Of a DNA stretch of 64,000 nt, positions 10,467-19,651 are shown in pieces (the stretch's first letter is position 1; each line of letters starts with the position of its first letter). The translations under genes and the position numbers were made by a program. The DNA is from [Pseudomonas] carboxydohydrogena (GTDB lineage Bacteria > Pseudomonadota > Alphaproteobacteria > Rhizobiales > Xanthobacteraceae): positions 2,726,501 through 2,790,500 of the forward strand of contig NZ_CP113162.1 in NCBI RefSeq assembly GCF_029030725.1, in the 5' to 3' direction. The notes under the pieces were generated by a model, which had not been told where the DNA came from, did no database searches, and saw nothing but the letters and a program-made list of their open reading frames with translations.

Positions 10467-11155
10467 TGTGCAGCTCCCTTTCCTGCCGCCGAGCCGCGCT
10501 CATCGGCAAGAAGCGTGTGAACCAGATCCCAGAGAATGTGATAGGCCGCGACGTGGCACTCCTGGATGCGATGGATCGAACTCGACGGCACCACGAGGCA
10601 GTAATCCACCGCGCCGCAGGTCTTCATCCTGCCGCCGTCGCCGCCGGTGAGGCCGATGGTGACAATGCCCATCTCCTTCGCCTTGACGAAAGCCGCGACC
10701 AGATTTTGCGAATTGCCGCTGGTCGAAATTCCGATCAGCCCGTCGCCCTTGCGCCCCTGCCCGATCAGTTGCCGGACAAAGACGTGATCGAATCCGAGAT
10801 CGTTTCCCACCGCCGAAATCATCGCGAGGTCGGCGACGAGATTGGTCGCGGGCAGCGCGGGACGCCCCGCCGTCACGGGATGCACGAACTCGACCGCGAC
10901 ATGGCTCGCATCGCAGCTCGACCCGCCATTACCCATGGTGAACAAACGGCCATTCTGGCTGTACACGCCCGCCAATGCCTTCGCCGCGCCGACCAGCAAC
11001 TCGGCCTGCCCGCCGAAAAAGCGCGCGCTGGTGTCACGCGAGTCCGAGGATTTCTCCTGCACCGAATGAAGCAACGCCGCCTGCATCTTCACCGGGTCCT
11101 GCGCACTACCATGCAGGAACGGATATAGACCCTTGAGTTCGCTCTGTTTCGACAT
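10463..11155 (-). CDS. SIS-domain phosphosugar isomerase-like protein inside the hyp operon
   Basis: A 230-residue SIS-domain protein resembling GmhA (sedoheptulose 7-phosphate isomerase). The sugar-phosphate site motif TMGNGGSSCDASHVAVEF, then GISTSGNSQNLVAAF and TIGLTGGDGGRMKTC, are clear. It sits between hypC (9 bp upstream) and hypD (4-bp overlap), so it is firmly part of the hydrogenase-maturation operon and not of a heptose or LPS locus; no other heptose gene is nearby. Its reaction is unknown. It could be a phosphosugar isomerase feeding ligand synthesis, a regulatory sugar-phosphate sensor, or a passenger. The SIS fold is certain; the role in hydrogenase is inference. Confidence 0.85.
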   Translation of the reverse strand: MSKQSELKGLYPFLHGSAQDPVKMQAALLHSVQEKSSDSRDTSARFFGGQAELLVGAAKALAGVYSQNGRLFTMGNGGSSCDASHVAVEFVHPVTAGRPALPATNLVADLAMISAVGNDLGFDHVFVRQLIGQGRKGDGLIGISTSGNSQNLVAAFVKAKEMGIVTIGLTGGDGGRMKTCGAVDYCLVVPSSSIHRIQECHVAAYHILWDLVHTLLADERGSAAGKGAAQ

Positions 11156-11164
11156 GGCGTCCTC

Positions 11165-11446
11165 CTAATGCACGGACAATGTCGTGATCGCTTCGAGTTC
11201 GGCCTGCGCCTCGCCAAGCTCGATCAGAATTTTCAGCGTCTCCGCAGCCTGCTGCTCGTCGATCCGGCTCATGGCGAAGCCGACATGGATTAGCACCCAG
11301 TCGCCGACACAGGATTGCACCGGATGATCGTCGCTGACGATGCAGGCGATGTTGACCTGGCGCTTGACGCCGCTGACATCGACGGTTGCAAGCCTGCTCT
11401 CGGCATCGTCGATCCTGATGATCTGGCCAGGAATCCCGTGGCACAT
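11165..11446 (-). CDS. hypC: HypC hydrogenase maturation chaperone
   Basis: A 93-residue chaperone of the HypC/HupF family. It begins MCHGIPGQI; Cys2 is the residue that binds iron in the HypC-HypD complex. HypC carries the Fe(CN)2CO unit to the hydrogenase large subunit. The start lies 3 bp after the hypF stop codon. A related protein, HupF, is encoded at 23085 in the structural operon. Confidence 0.95.
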   Translation of the reverse strand: MCHGIPGQIIRIDDAESRLATVDVSGVKRQVNIACIVSDDHPVQSCVGDWVLIHVGFAMSRIDEQQAAETLKILIELGEAQAELEAITTLSVH

Positions 11447-11449
11447 GGT

Positions 11450-13858
11450 TTAGTGTCCTTTCCGCCGGTCTGCGCCGGTCTCGATCATTTGCGCGGCGGC
11501 AACCACAGCCTGGCCCAGCGCGATGCCGCCGTCATTGGCGGGAACGGCGCTGTGAGACAAAACAACAAAGCCGCGCGCCGCGAGATTCCGCGAGGTCTCC
11601 TCGAACAAGATCCGGTTCTGAAAGCAGCCACCGGACAGCGCCACAGTGTCGAAGCGCGCGCCGCCGCAATCGCGCCCAGACAGCATCTCCGCCATATCCG
11701 CAAGCCCGGCCGCCAGTCCCTTGTGGAATCGCGCCGCAATGACCGGAACCCCGACACCACCGGCGAGATCGGTCAGCAGCGCGCGCCACATCGGCGCGAG
11801 ATCGAAGACCGCGGGCTTGCGCGGATGCGTAACCAGCCCGAACCGGTAAGCCAGCGCCGGATGCTCGTTACGCAACGTCTTGTCGCAGACGCACGCTTCA
11901 AGCCGGGATGCCGCCTCGCCTTCATAAGCCTGGCGCGCGAAGGACAGATCGAGCGCCGCGGCGACGGCATCGAACAGACGCCCGCAAGACGACGCCAGCG
12001 GCGCATTCGTGCCGCTCGCCATCATCGCATCGAGCGTCGCGCACGGCTTCGCCGCAAGCAGCGGAGCAAAAGAAACGCCGGAGAAATCATCGACGAATTC
12101 ACGCTTGCCTATAGCGGCCACAAGATGCGCGTAGAGATTGCGCCACGGCTCGCGCGACGCCTGCGCGCCGCCCGGCATCGCGACGGACGGCAGGCAACCG
12201 AGGCGCGTGACGGCGCTGTAATCCCCGAACAGGAATTCACCGCCCCACACCGCGCCGTCGCTGCCGTAGCCGAGACCGTCGAGAACGATGCCCAGCACGG
12301 GCGGCGCCTTGCGCGCGCGGCCATTCTCGGCAAGGCAGCTCGCGAGATGCGCATGATGATGCTGCACCTCGACCAGCGGCAACCTCTCCTCGCCGGCACG
12401 CTGCCGCGCCAGTTTCGCCGACAGGTAATCAGGATGCAGATCGCAGGCGAACACTTCCGGGCGATGAGCGAATGGGTCGCCGTATAGCGACAGGTTGCGG
12501 CGATAGTCGTCGTAGGTCGCGACATCCTCGAGATCGCCCTGATGTTGCGACAGCACGGCGCGGCCTTCGGTCAACAGGCAGAACGTCGCCTTCATCTCGG
12601 GACCGAAAGCCAGAATTTCCGACGCTGCCTCGAAACCCGAAGGCAGCGCCAGCGCGGCCGGGGCATGGCCGCGCGCGCGGCGAATGACGCGCATCGTGTT
12701 GTCCATCATGCGCACGACCGAATCGTCAACGCGATTGGCAATGATGCGGTCATGTACCAGCGCGTAAGGCGCAATGCCCGCAAGCAGGGTCGCGGCCTCC
12801 AAATCATCGGTGACCTGCGGTGCGTCGGAGACATTGCCGCTCGTCATCACCATCGGACGGTCGAATGCCTCGAACAGCACCACATGCAGCGGCGTCGCGG
12901 GCAGCATGAATCCGAGCGTGGCATGACCGGGCGCGACCGCCTCGGGAAGTTTTCCCGCGCCGGACGATTTGAGCAGCACGATCGGCGCTTCCCGCGCGCG
13001 CAACGCCGCCTCCTCCAGCTCGCCGACCGCGCAATAGCGCCGGATCATATCGAGATCGCGCGCCATCAGTGCGAACGGCTTCGCCTCGCGGCGCTTGAGC
13101 CTGCGCAGCCGCGCCACCACCTCGGGCTGCGTCGCATCGCAGGCCAACTGATAACCGCCGAGCCCCTTGATCGCGACGATTTCGCCGAGCGCGATCAGCA
13201 TCGCGGCGGCCGCGATGTCGTCCACCGCTTGCGGGAACGATGGCACTTCGCCGCCGTCGAAGCGAACAAGGCGCAGCTTCGGACCGCACGCCGGGCAGGC
13301 AATCGGCTCGGCATGGAAACGCCGGTCCGACGGGTCGGCATATTCGCCGGTGCAATCGTCGCACATCGGAAAGGCCGCCATCGTCGTGACGGCGCGATCG
13401 TAGGGCACGCCATGCACGATGCTCAGGCGCGGCCCGCAATGGGTGCAGTTGGTGAACGGGTAGCGATAACGCCGCGCGCGCGGATCGGATATTTCGGCGA
13501 CGCAGGCCGGACAAACCGCCGCGTCCGGCGCAATCTCGGTGCGCGCAACGCCCGGCGCGCTCGGCACGATACGGAAGCCGGTATCGATCGCGCCCGCGAA
13601 CGGCGAGACCTCGATCCTCGAAATCTGCGCGAGCGGTGGCGGGCTGGCCTGCAATTCGGCAACCAGTTGCCCGATCCGTGCATCATCGCCCCGCAGACGG
13701 ATCAGCACGCCTTCATTGTCGTTACGCACATCGCCGTGAAGGCCGCAGTCTTGCGCCAGCCGCCACACCATGGGACGAAAACCGACGCCCTGCACCCGGC
13801 CGCGCACCCGCACTTCGACCGTTCGGACCGTTTCTGAAGGATGCAGGGCCAGTGTCAT
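11450..13858 (-). CDS. hypF: HypF carbamoyltransferase
   Basis: About 802 residues. Domains in order: acylphosphatase (VRVRGRVQGVGFRPMVW), two zinc-finger-like units (CPACVAEI with CTHCGPR; CDDCTGEY with CPACGP), a YrdC-like nucleotide-binding domain, and a Kae1-like carbamoyltransferase domain with VQHHHAHLASC. It makes carbamoyl-AMP from carbamoyl phosphate and transfers the carbamoyl to HypE. I chose the ATG at 13858 because GGAG lies 6 bases upstream; a TTG at 13885 is possible. It is first in the operon hypF-hypC-SIS-hypD-hypE-hypB-permease, with a sigma-54 promoter about 190 bp upstream. Confidence 0.96.
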   Translation of the reverse strand: MTLALHPSETVRTVEVRVRGRVQGVGFRPMVWRLAQDCGLHGDVRNDNEGVLIRLRGDDARIGQLVAELQASPPPLAQISRIEVSPFAGAIDTGFRIVPSAPGVARTEIAPDAAVCPACVAEISDPRARRYRYPFTNCTHCGPRLSIVHGVPYDRAVTTMAAFPMCDDCTGEYADPSDRRFHAEPIACPACGPKLRLVRFDGGEVPSFPQAVDDIAAAAMLIALGEIVAIKGLGGYQLACDATQPEVVARLRRLKRREAKPFALMARDLDMIRRYCAVGELEEAALRAREAPIVLLKSSGAGKLPEAVAPGHATLGFMLPATPLHVVLFEAFDRPMVMTSGNVSDAPQVTDDLEAATLLAGIAPYALVHDRIIANRVDDSVVRMMDNTMRVIRRARGHAPAALALPSGFEAASEILAFGPEMKATFCLLTEGRAVLSQHQGDLEDVATYDDYRRNLSLYGDPFAHRPEVFACDLHPDYLSAKLARQRAGEERLPLVEVQHHHAHLASCLAENGRARKAPPVLGIVLDGLGYGSDGAVWGGEFLFGDYSAVTRLGCLPSVAMPGGAQASREPWRNLYAHLVAAIGKREFVDDFSGVSFAPLLAAKPCATLDAMMASGTNAPLASSCGRLFDAVAAALDLSFARQAYEGEAASRLEACVCDKTLRNEHPALAYRFGLVTHPRKPAVFDLAPMWRALLTDLAGGVGVPVIAARFHKGLAAGLADMAEMLSGRDCGGARFDTVALSGGCFQNRILFEETSRNLAARGFVVLSHSAVPANDGGIALGQAVVAAAQMIETGADRRKGH

Positions 13859-14056
13859 GGCACGCTCCGCAACGGGGAAGCGCAAGCCTCACATCGCACC
13901 ACTCCGGAATCTCGAATCTGGATGATCAGCGCGGGCCGCATCACGGAATCAAACCGCACACGGCCACATGCCGCACCGATGGTGCAGATTACGGGTCACG
14001 CCTTCCTCCCAACACCTTGATGGGGCATCGTTCAACGGCCCCTTGCAGATTAACCA

Positions 14057-14071
14057 GCAAACCACGTGCCA
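14057..14071 (-). promoter_or_regulatory. Sigma-54 promoter of the hypF operon
   Basis: On the minus strand the sequence is TGGCAC-GTGGT-TTGC, a perfect match to the -24/-12 consensus TGGCAC-N5-TTGC with correct spacing. Transcription would start near 14045 and leave a leader of about 185 bases before hypF. The sigma-54 activator HupR is encoded in this locus. Confidence 0.8.
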
Positions 14072-14171
14072 AGGATACCGCTCCGGACAATTCTTATTTG
14101 TTGGCAAATACTTACAAAGTTCTCCGACTTGCGCCATTCGATAATTGGACTTAATCTAATGAAAATCTGGA

Positions 14172-14256
14172 TTCCAACTGGAAGATGTCCTTCCAGTTCT
14201 GACCCTGATTTTCGAATTGAACGCCGCCTGTTTGGCAAGTCGATTTCCAGTTGAAA
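14172..14256. promoter_or_regulatory. Candidate HupR binding region upstream of hypF
   Basis: TTCCAACTGGAA at 14172-14183 is a perfect TTCCA-N2-TGGAA dyad about 105-110 bp upstream of the -24 element. CTTCCAGTT follows at 14190-14198 and a looser dyad TTTCCAGTTGAAA at 14244-14256. The same dyad type precedes the hupD promoter, which makes it a candidate enhancer site for HupR; this is inference. Confidence 0.5.
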
Positions 14257-14538
14257 GGCCGGTTTTCCTGACCCCGGCCGGCGCCATCGCGGCGGTCACG
14301 ACAACACATCTTATATAGTGGCTGCTGCATATGATGGCTGCCGCCGGCATCGCCCAATCCTGCCGGGGAACGGTGTGCAGCACCCGCAAGATGCGCAAAA
14401 TCCCGGCGCACTCTCGCCCCGCATGATGCGAGGCGTCCACCCGTCGCAGCGGCGATCGATCCTCTGATCGCGCAAGCCCGCACCTTCTCCATATGATCGC
14501 CCTTTGCGCGGGGCCTGTCATCTTCCTATACTTCCGGG

Positions 14539-15876
14539 ATGGGAGAAATTCTGAACACCCTGAACCCGACCTTCTCGGACGCGGCCTGGATCGACGTCAT
14601 CCGCAAGATGGACGCGACCTATTCGGAATTGCTCAAGTATCAGGTCGAACTCGAGGAAAAGAATTCCGATCTCGAAGGAATGCGCGCCTTCATCGAGTCC
14701 GTGCTCGGCTCGATGACCGACATTCTGATCGCCTGCAACCTGCAAAACCAGATCGTACAGACCAACGCCGCCCTGGTCCGCAGCACCGGAATCTCCGCGC
14801 AGGCTCTCAGGGGCCTTCGCGTCACCGACCTGTTCGCGAAGGACGACCATGACAAACTCGTCGCCATGCTCAGCGCAGCGGCGACCAAGATGCGCACGCA
14901 ACGCCTCGAACTCACATTGCAGACGCAGGACACGCCGGAAATCCTCGACATCCACGCCGCACCGCGAACCGATCCGCGCGGCCGCGTCGTCGGCATCGTG
15001 CTGATCGGGCGCCCCGTCGGCGAGTTGCGGCGGGCCTATGTCGAACTCAACAGCGCCCACGAGAAGCTCATCCAGGCGCAGGAACAGCTCGTCCACTCGG
15101 AGAAGATGGCGTCGCTCGGCCGCCTCGTCTCCGGCGTCGCGCATGAGATCAACAACCCGATCAGTTTCGTTTACGGCAACGCACATGCCCTGGAGCGCTA
15201 TGTCGGGCGACTCGAAACCTACTTTCAACAGGTACAGAACGGCACGCCGCGCACCGACCTGATCCAGTTGCGCGAAAAGCTGAAGCTCGACAAGGCGGTC
15301 GGCAATCTGCGCGAAGCGATCGCGGGCGCGCTCGAAGGCGCGGAGCGCGTGCGCGACATCGTCGAATCGCTGCGCCGCTTTTCGGCAGACGGCCATGGCG
15401 AGGCGCAACCGTTCGATCTCGTCGGCATCACGCGCACCGCCCTTGCCTGGGTCATCAAGGGGCATGAGCCCCGCCTGCGCGCCATGCTCTCCACGCCCGA
15501 ACGCGTGATTGTCGAAGGACGCAGCGGCCATATTCAGCAGGTGCTGATGAACATGATCCAGAACGCCTGCGACAGCATGGAGGGCTGCAAGGAAGGCGTG
15601 ATCGACATCGACATCAGCGAAGATCTCGATCATGCGGTGTTGAGGATCGGCGACCAGGGATCTGGCATGACGCCGGAGGCCATGCTGCGGATGTTCGATC
15701 CCTTCTTCACGACAAAGCCGGTCGGCAAAGGCATTGGCCTTGGTTTGTCCATCAGTTATAGAATCGTCCAGCAGCACGGCGGCACCTTGACGCCGATGAA
15801 CAAACCGGATGGCGGCGCGATGTTCGAGATGCGATTGCCGCTGCGATGGCGCGGCGTAAGCGAGGCAAAGGCATGA
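14539..15876 (+). CDS. hupT: HupT, PAS-domain sensor histidine kinase for H2
   Basis: A 445-residue soluble histidine kinase with no membrane segments. A PAS domain spans roughly residues 48-160 and a coiled region 165-190. The phospho-acceptor is H202 in SGVAHEINNP, and the ATPase domain has the N box MIQNACDSM, GDQGSGM and GKGIGLGLS. In R. capsulatus and related bacteria HupT/HoxJ signals through HupR under control of the H2-sensing hydrogenase HupUV, which here follows directly with an ATGA overlap. The order hupT-hupU-hupV matches that system. Confidence 0.93.
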   Translation: MGEILNTLNPTFSDAAWIDVIRKMDATYSELLKYQVELEEKNSDLEGMRAFIESVLGSMTDILIACNLQNQIVQTNAALVRSTGISAQALRGLRVTDLFAKDDHDKLVAMLSAAATKMRTQRLELTLQTQDTPEILDIHAAPRTDPRGRVVGIVLIGRPVGELRRAYVELNSAHEKLIQAQEQLVHSEKMASLGRLVSGVAHEINNPISFVYGNAHALERYVGRLETYFQQVQNGTPRTDLIQLREKLKLDKAVGNLREAIAGALEGAERVRDIVESLRRFSADGHGEAQPFDLVGITRTALAWVIKGHEPRLRAMLSTPERVIVEGRSGHIQQVLMNMIQNACDSMEGCKEGVIDIDISEDLDHAVLRIGDQGSGMTPEAMLRMFDPFFTTKPVGKGIGLGLSISYRIVQQHGGTLTPMNKPDGGAMFEMRLPLRWRGVSEAKA

Positions 15877-16883
15877 AGCGTCCAGGCCGCACCGTGCTTT
15901 GGCTCCAGTCCGGCGGATGCGGCGGCTGCACCATGTCGATGATGTGCGCCGAAAACCCCGGACTGTTCGCCACGCTGGAAAACTTCGGGCTGGATTTCCT
16001 CTGGCATCCTTCGCTCAGCGAGGAAAGCGGCACCGAAGTCATCGATATCCTGAACGACATCATCGCCGGCAGACGCACCCTCGACATCCTGTGCTTCGAA
16101 GGCTCGGTGCTGCGCGGCCCCAACGGCACCGGCAAGTTTCACATTCTGGCCGGCACGGACCGGCCGATGCTGGAATGGCTGCATCTGATCGCGCCGCTGG
16201 CGAACTATGTCGTCGCGGTCGGCACATGCGCGACCTATGGCGGCATCACCGCCGCGGGCAGCAACCCGACCGACGCGACGGGCCTGCAATATGACGGACG
16301 CAACGAAGGCGGCGCGCTGGGCGCCGCGTTCCGCAGCCGCAGCGGCCTGCCCGTCATCAATATCGCCGGATGCCCGACCCATCCCAACTGGGTCAGCGAG
16401 ACGCTGATGCTGCTGTCCGAAGACGCGCTCGCCCTGTCCGATCTCGATACGCTGCGGCGGCCCCGCTTCTATGCCGACCATCTCGTGCATCACGGCTGCT
16501 CGCGCAACGAATATTACGAATACAAGGCCAGCGCCGAGTCCCTGTCCGAGATCGGCTGCATGATGGAAAATCTCGGCTGCGTCGGCACGCAGGCTCATGG
16601 CGACTGCAACACCCGCGCATGGAACGGCGAAGGCTCCTGCACGCGCGGCGGCTATCCCTGCATCAACTGCACCGCACCCGAATTCGAGGAGCCGGGCCAT
16701 GTTTTCACCGAAACGCCCAAGATCGGCGGCATCCCCATCGGCCTGCCAACCGACATGCCGAAAGCCTGGTTCATCGCCCTCGCATCGCTGTCCAAAGCGG
16801 CGACGCCTCCGCGCCTGCGCCGGAACGCGACGGCGGATCACATCGTCGCGCCGCCCGCCGACCGTAACACGAACCTCAAATGA
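15873..16883 (+). CDS. hupU: HupU, small subunit of the H2-sensing hydrogenase
   Basis: About 336 residues. The N-terminus LWLQSGGCGGCTMSMM is the small-subunit motif that binds the proximal FeS cluster. There is no twin-arginine signal, as expected for the cytoplasmic regulatory hydrogenase. Further cysteines for the other clusters are seen in HHGCSRNEYYEY, CMMENLGCVG and GGYPCINCTAPEFEEPGH. I chose the ATG at 15873, which overlaps the hupT stop (ATGA) and has GAGGCAAAGG upstream; an earlier ATG at 15846 would add nine residues. It pairs with HupV. Confidence 0.93.
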   Translation: MKRPGRTVLWLQSGGCGGCTMSMMCAENPGLFATLENFGLDFLWHPSLSEESGTEVIDILNDIIAGRRTLDILCFEGSVLRGPNGTGKFHILAGTDRPMLEWLHLIAPLANYVVAVGTCATYGGITAAGSNPTDATGLQYDGRNEGGALGAAFRSRSGLPVINIAGCPTHPNWVSETLMLLSEDALALSDLDTLRRPRFYADHLVHHGCSRNEYYEYKASAESLSEIGCMMENLGCVGTQAHGDCNTRAWNGEGSCTRGGYPCINCTAPEFEEPGHVFTETPKIGGIPIGLPTDMPKAWFIALASLSKAATPPRLRRNATADHIVAPPADRNTNLK

Positions 16884-18334
16884 GCGAGGAAACGCGGCGT
16901 ATCATTGCGGGACCCTTCAATCGCGTCGAAGGCGATCTTGAAATCCGGCTCGACATCAATGGCGCGGCGGTACGCGAAGCCTATGTCAACTCGCCGCTGT
17001 TCCGCGGGTTCGAGCGCATCCTCGAAGGGAAAAATCCGCGCGACGCGCTGACCATCGTTCCGCGCATCTGCGGCATCTGCTCGGTCTCGCAATCCATGGC
17101 GGCCGCGCATGCGCTCGCGGCGGCGGAAGGCATCACGCCGCCGCCCAACGGCGAGCGCATCGCCGCGATCATTCACGCGGCGGAAAATATCGCCGATCAC
17201 CTCACCCACTTTCATATCTTCTTCATGGCCGATTTTGCCCGCGCGATTTACGCGGGCGAACCCTGGTACGGCATGGCCTTCGACCAGTTCCGCGCCAAGA
17301 ACGGATCGGCCGTGCAGGACGCGATGAATGCGCGCGCGAGCCTGCTGCACATCATGGGGCTGCTCGCGGGGAAATGGCCGCACACGCTTTCGGTGCAGCC
17401 CGGTGGCGCCACCAAGGCCCCCGACCTGCGCGACCGCGTTCGCCTGCTCGCGATCATCCGCCAGTTTCGCGACTGGATCGAGAAAAGCATTTTCGCGGCT
17501 CCGGTCGAGCGCATTCTCGCGATCGACAATCTCGAAGCGCTGCGCGCCTATCATGCCGAAGCGCCGCAACACGGCAGCCTGCGCCTGTTCCTGACGATCT
17601 GCGACGCACTTGAACTCGGCGCGATGGGTCCCGGCCCGAAGCGTTTCATGAGCTACGGCGCCTATTCCGTCGAAGGCCGGCATCTGCTTCCATCAGGCAT
17701 CTGGCTGGATGGCACGGCCTTGCCGGTCGATACCGGACTGATCACAGAGGATCTGACCAGTGCGTGGATGAACGGCGAGACCGCGCATCCGTTCGAGGGC
17801 CGCACGCTGCCGGACGAGGCGATGGCCAGCGGTTACAGCTGGTGCAAGGCGCCGCGCATGGCGGGCCAGACCGTGGAAGTCGGCGCCTTCGCCCGCATGC
17901 TGATTTCAGGCCATCCGCTCGCGGCCACCCTGCTGCATGACGGCGCGGCGAATGTCCGCGCCCGCGTCGTCGGGCGGCTGTTCGAGATCGCATCGACCGT
18001 GCTGGCGATGGAGCAATGGGCTGCCGAGATCGTGCCCGGGGAGCCGGCGATGGTTCACGGCCGTCTCCCGCAATCGGCGCGGGTCGAGGGATTGACCGAA
18101 GCGGCGCGTGGTTCGCTCGGACACTGGCTGGTGGTGGAGAAAGGGCGCATCGCCTCCTATCAGATCATCGCCCCGACCACGTGGAATTTCTCGCCGCGCG
18201 ACGCCATCGGCACGCCCGGCCCGGTCGAACTCGCGCTGCGCGGTGCACCGGTGCGTCAAGGAGAGGAAACACCGGTCTCGGTGCAGCATATCGTCCGCTC
18301 CTTCGATCCCTGCATGGTCTGCACCGTCCATTGA
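16880..18334 (+). CDS. hupV: HupV, large subunit of the H2-sensing hydrogenase
   Basis: A 484-residue NiFe large subunit. The L1 motif reads PRICGICSVSQSMAAAHALA and the L2 motif DPCMVCTVH. The protein ends at that final His, with no C-terminal peptide, so no endopeptidase processing is needed; this is the hallmark of regulatory HupV/HoxC. It overlaps hupU by 4 bp. With HupU it senses H2 and controls HupT. The stop lies just before the hupS regulatory region. Confidence 0.95.
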   Translation: MSEETRRIIAGPFNRVEGDLEIRLDINGAAVREAYVNSPLFRGFERILEGKNPRDALTIVPRICGICSVSQSMAAAHALAAAEGITPPPNGERIAAIIHAAENIADHLTHFHIFFMADFARAIYAGEPWYGMAFDQFRAKNGSAVQDAMNARASLLHIMGLLAGKWPHTLSVQPGGATKAPDLRDRVRLLAIIRQFRDWIEKSIFAAPVERILAIDNLEALRAYHAEAPQHGSLRLFLTICDALELGAMGPGPKRFMSYGAYSVEGRHLLPSGIWLDGTALPVDTGLITEDLTSAWMNGETAHPFEGRTLPDEAMASGYSWCKAPRMAGQTVEVGAFARMLISGHPLAATLLHDGAANVRARVVGRLFEIASTVLAMEQWAAEIVPGEPAMVHGRLPQSARVEGLTEAARGSLGHWLVVEKGRIASYQIIAPTTWNFSPRDAIGTPGPVELALRGAPVRQGEETPVSVQHIVRSFDPCMVCTVH

Positions 18335-18354
18335 TCCCGGCGCAGGACGCGGGC

Positions 18355-18410
18355 TTCCCACCTCTGTGGAAACTGGCAAGCTGGCTTCCAGCCGGGACCG
18401 CTGTATGGAA
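18355..18410. promoter_or_regulatory. Candidate HupR binding region upstream of hupS
   Basis: TTCCCACCTCTGTGGAA (18355-18371) is an imperfect dyad of the TTCC/GGAA type, about 115 bp upstream of the -24 element. TTCCA at 18386 and TGGAA at 18406 add two more half-sites. The arrangement resembles, less perfectly, the dyads before hypF and hupD. Confidence 0.4.
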
Positions 18411-18445
18411 GTCGCGCGACATCGCCCTGCGCCGGTGTTTTCAAC

Positions 18446-18458
18446 CAATACCTTGATC
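18446..18458. promoter_or_regulatory. Candidate IHF site upstream of hupS
   Basis: CAATACCTTGATC matches the IHF consensus YAANNNNTTGATW at all but the last fixed position and lies between the putative activator sites and the sigma-54 promoter, where a DNA bend is usually needed. Confidence 0.4.
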
Positions 18459-18476
18459 TCAAAGCGATAAATCGCT

Positions 18477-18491
18477 TGGCAAGACACTTGC
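18477..18491 (+). promoter_or_regulatory. Sigma-54 promoter of hupSLC
   Basis: TGGCAA-GACAC-TTGC matches the -24/-12 consensus with one change and exact spacing. Transcription should start near 18503, some 45 bases before hupS. Confidence 0.8.
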
Positions 18492-18505
18492 TTCTCCTGA
18501 CCCAC

Positions 18506-18524
18506 GAACTGCGGGAGGCAGTTC
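18506..18524 (+). other. Hairpin in the hupS leader
   Basis: GAACTGC-GGGAG-GCAGTTC forms a perfect 7-bp stem with a 5-base loop at or just after the predicted transcript start, 23 bases before the hupS ATG. It may stabilise the 5' end of the messenger. Confidence 0.5.
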
Positions 18525-18547
18525 GCGGTTTTCGCGGAGAAACATAA

Positions 18548-19651
18548 ATGACACCCACCGAAACGTTCTATGAGGTCATGCGGCGGCAAGGCGTCACCCG
18601 TCGCTCGTTCCTCAAATTCTGTTCGCTGACGGCGACCGCGCTCGGCCTCGGGCCGGCCTATACGTCGCAGATCGCCAACGCGATGGAGACCAAGCCGCGC
18701 ACCCCGGTGCTGTGGCTGCACGGCCTCGAATGCACCTGCTGCTCGGAATCCTTTATTCGTTCCGCGCATCCCCTGGTGAAGGACGTCGTTCTGTCGATGA
18801 TTTCGCTCGACTACGACGACACGCTGATGGCCGCCGCCGGACATCAGGCGGAAGCGGCACTCGCCGACACCATCGAACGCTACAAGGGCAACTACATCCT
18901 CGCCGTCGAGGGTAACCCGCCGCTCAACGAAGACGGCATGTTCTGCATCATCGGCGGCAAGCCGTTCGTCGATCAGCTTCGTTATGCCGCCAAGCATGCC
19001 AAGGCGATCATCTCGTGGGGTTCCTGCGCCAGCCATGGCTGCGTGCAGGCGGCGCGTCCGAACCCGACCCGCGCGACACCCGTGCATCAGGTCATCACCG
19101 ACAAGCCCATCATCAAGGTGCCGGGCTGTCCGCCAATCGCCGAAGTCATGACCGGCGTCATCACCTACATGCTGACCTTCGACAAGCTGCCCGAACTCGA
19201 CCGCACCGGACGGCCGAAGATGTTCTACTCGCAGCGCATCCATGACAAATGCTATCGCCGTCCGCATTTCGATGCCGGCCAGTTCGTCGAGGCGTTCGAC
19301 GACGAAGGCGCGCGTCGCGGCTATTGCCTCTACAAGGTCGGCTGCAAGGGACCGACCACCTACAACGCCTGCTCGACTATCCGCTGGAACGAAGGCACCA
19401 GCTTCCCGATTCAGGCAGGTCATGGCTGCATCGGCTGCTCCGAGGAGGGATTCTGGGACAAAGGCTCATGGTACGCACGGCTCCAGAACATCCATCAGTT
19501 CGGCATTGAAGCCAACGCCGACCAGATCGGCGGAACGGTTGCGGCCGGTGTCGGCGGCGCGGTTGCCGCTCATGCCGCGGTCAGCGCACTGAAACGCGCG
19601 CAGACCAAGCGCCAGTCCACGCCTACGACCAATTCCAAGGAGCACGTCTGA
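18548..19651 (+). CDS. hupS: Uptake hydrogenase small subunit
   Basis: A 367-residue membrane-bound NiFe-hydrogenase small subunit. The twin-arginine signal [19 protein letters not shown] (from about residue 17) exports the folded dimer. The mature part starts near residue 45 with [18 protein letters not shown], which binds the proximal cluster; [23 protein letters not shown] and [14 protein letters not shown] supply further FeS ligands. A hydrophobic C-terminal helix anchors it in the membrane. It overlaps hupL by one base (TGATG). Group 1 uptake hydrogenase is clear. Confidence 0.97.
   Translation: MTPTETFYEVMRRQGVTRRSFLKFCSLTATALGLGPAYTSQIANAMETKPRTPVLWLHGLECTCCSESFIRSAHPLVKDVVLSMISLDYDDTLMAAAGHQAEAALADTIERYKGNYILAVEGNPPLNEDGMFCIIGGKPFVDQLRYAAKHAKAIISWGSCASHGCVQAARPNPTRATPVHQVITDKPIIKVPGCPPIAEVMTGVITYMLTFDKLPELDRTGRPKMFYSQRIHDKCYRRPHFDAGQFVEAFDDEGARRGYCLYKVGCKGPTTYNACSTIRWNEGTSFPIQAGHGCIGCSEEGFWDKGSWYARLQNIHQFGIEANADQIGGTVAAGVGGAVAAHAAVSALKRAQTKRQSTPTTNSKEHV

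Larger units (their letters stand above)
13859..14538. other. Intergenic region between divergent hypF and hupT
   Basis: This 680-bp gap holds the hypF sigma-54 promoter and dyad sites listed separately. The part around 14090-14260 is clearly AT-richer than the genes. Short open frames here (for example on the minus strand at 14151-14521) have no coding signs. I could not find a convincing promoter for hupT. Confidence 0.6.

Noticed and set aside
12542-13837. 431-codon plus-strand frame opposite hypF
   Set aside because: Shadow of hypF; composition is Arg/His-rich as expected for an antisense reading.
14104-14118. TGGCAAATACTTACA as a plus-strand sigma-54 promoter for hupT
   Set aside because: The -12 GC is missing (TAC at that place) and it is more than 400 bp from hupT.
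14151-14521. Two overlapping minus-strand frames (about 113 and 121 codons) between hypF and hupT
   Set aside because: They cover the regulatory dyads, have no ribosome site and no family features.
17906-19423. 505-codon minus-strand frame across hupV and hupS
   Set aside because: It crosses two real genes and the hupS promoter region; no recognisable domain.
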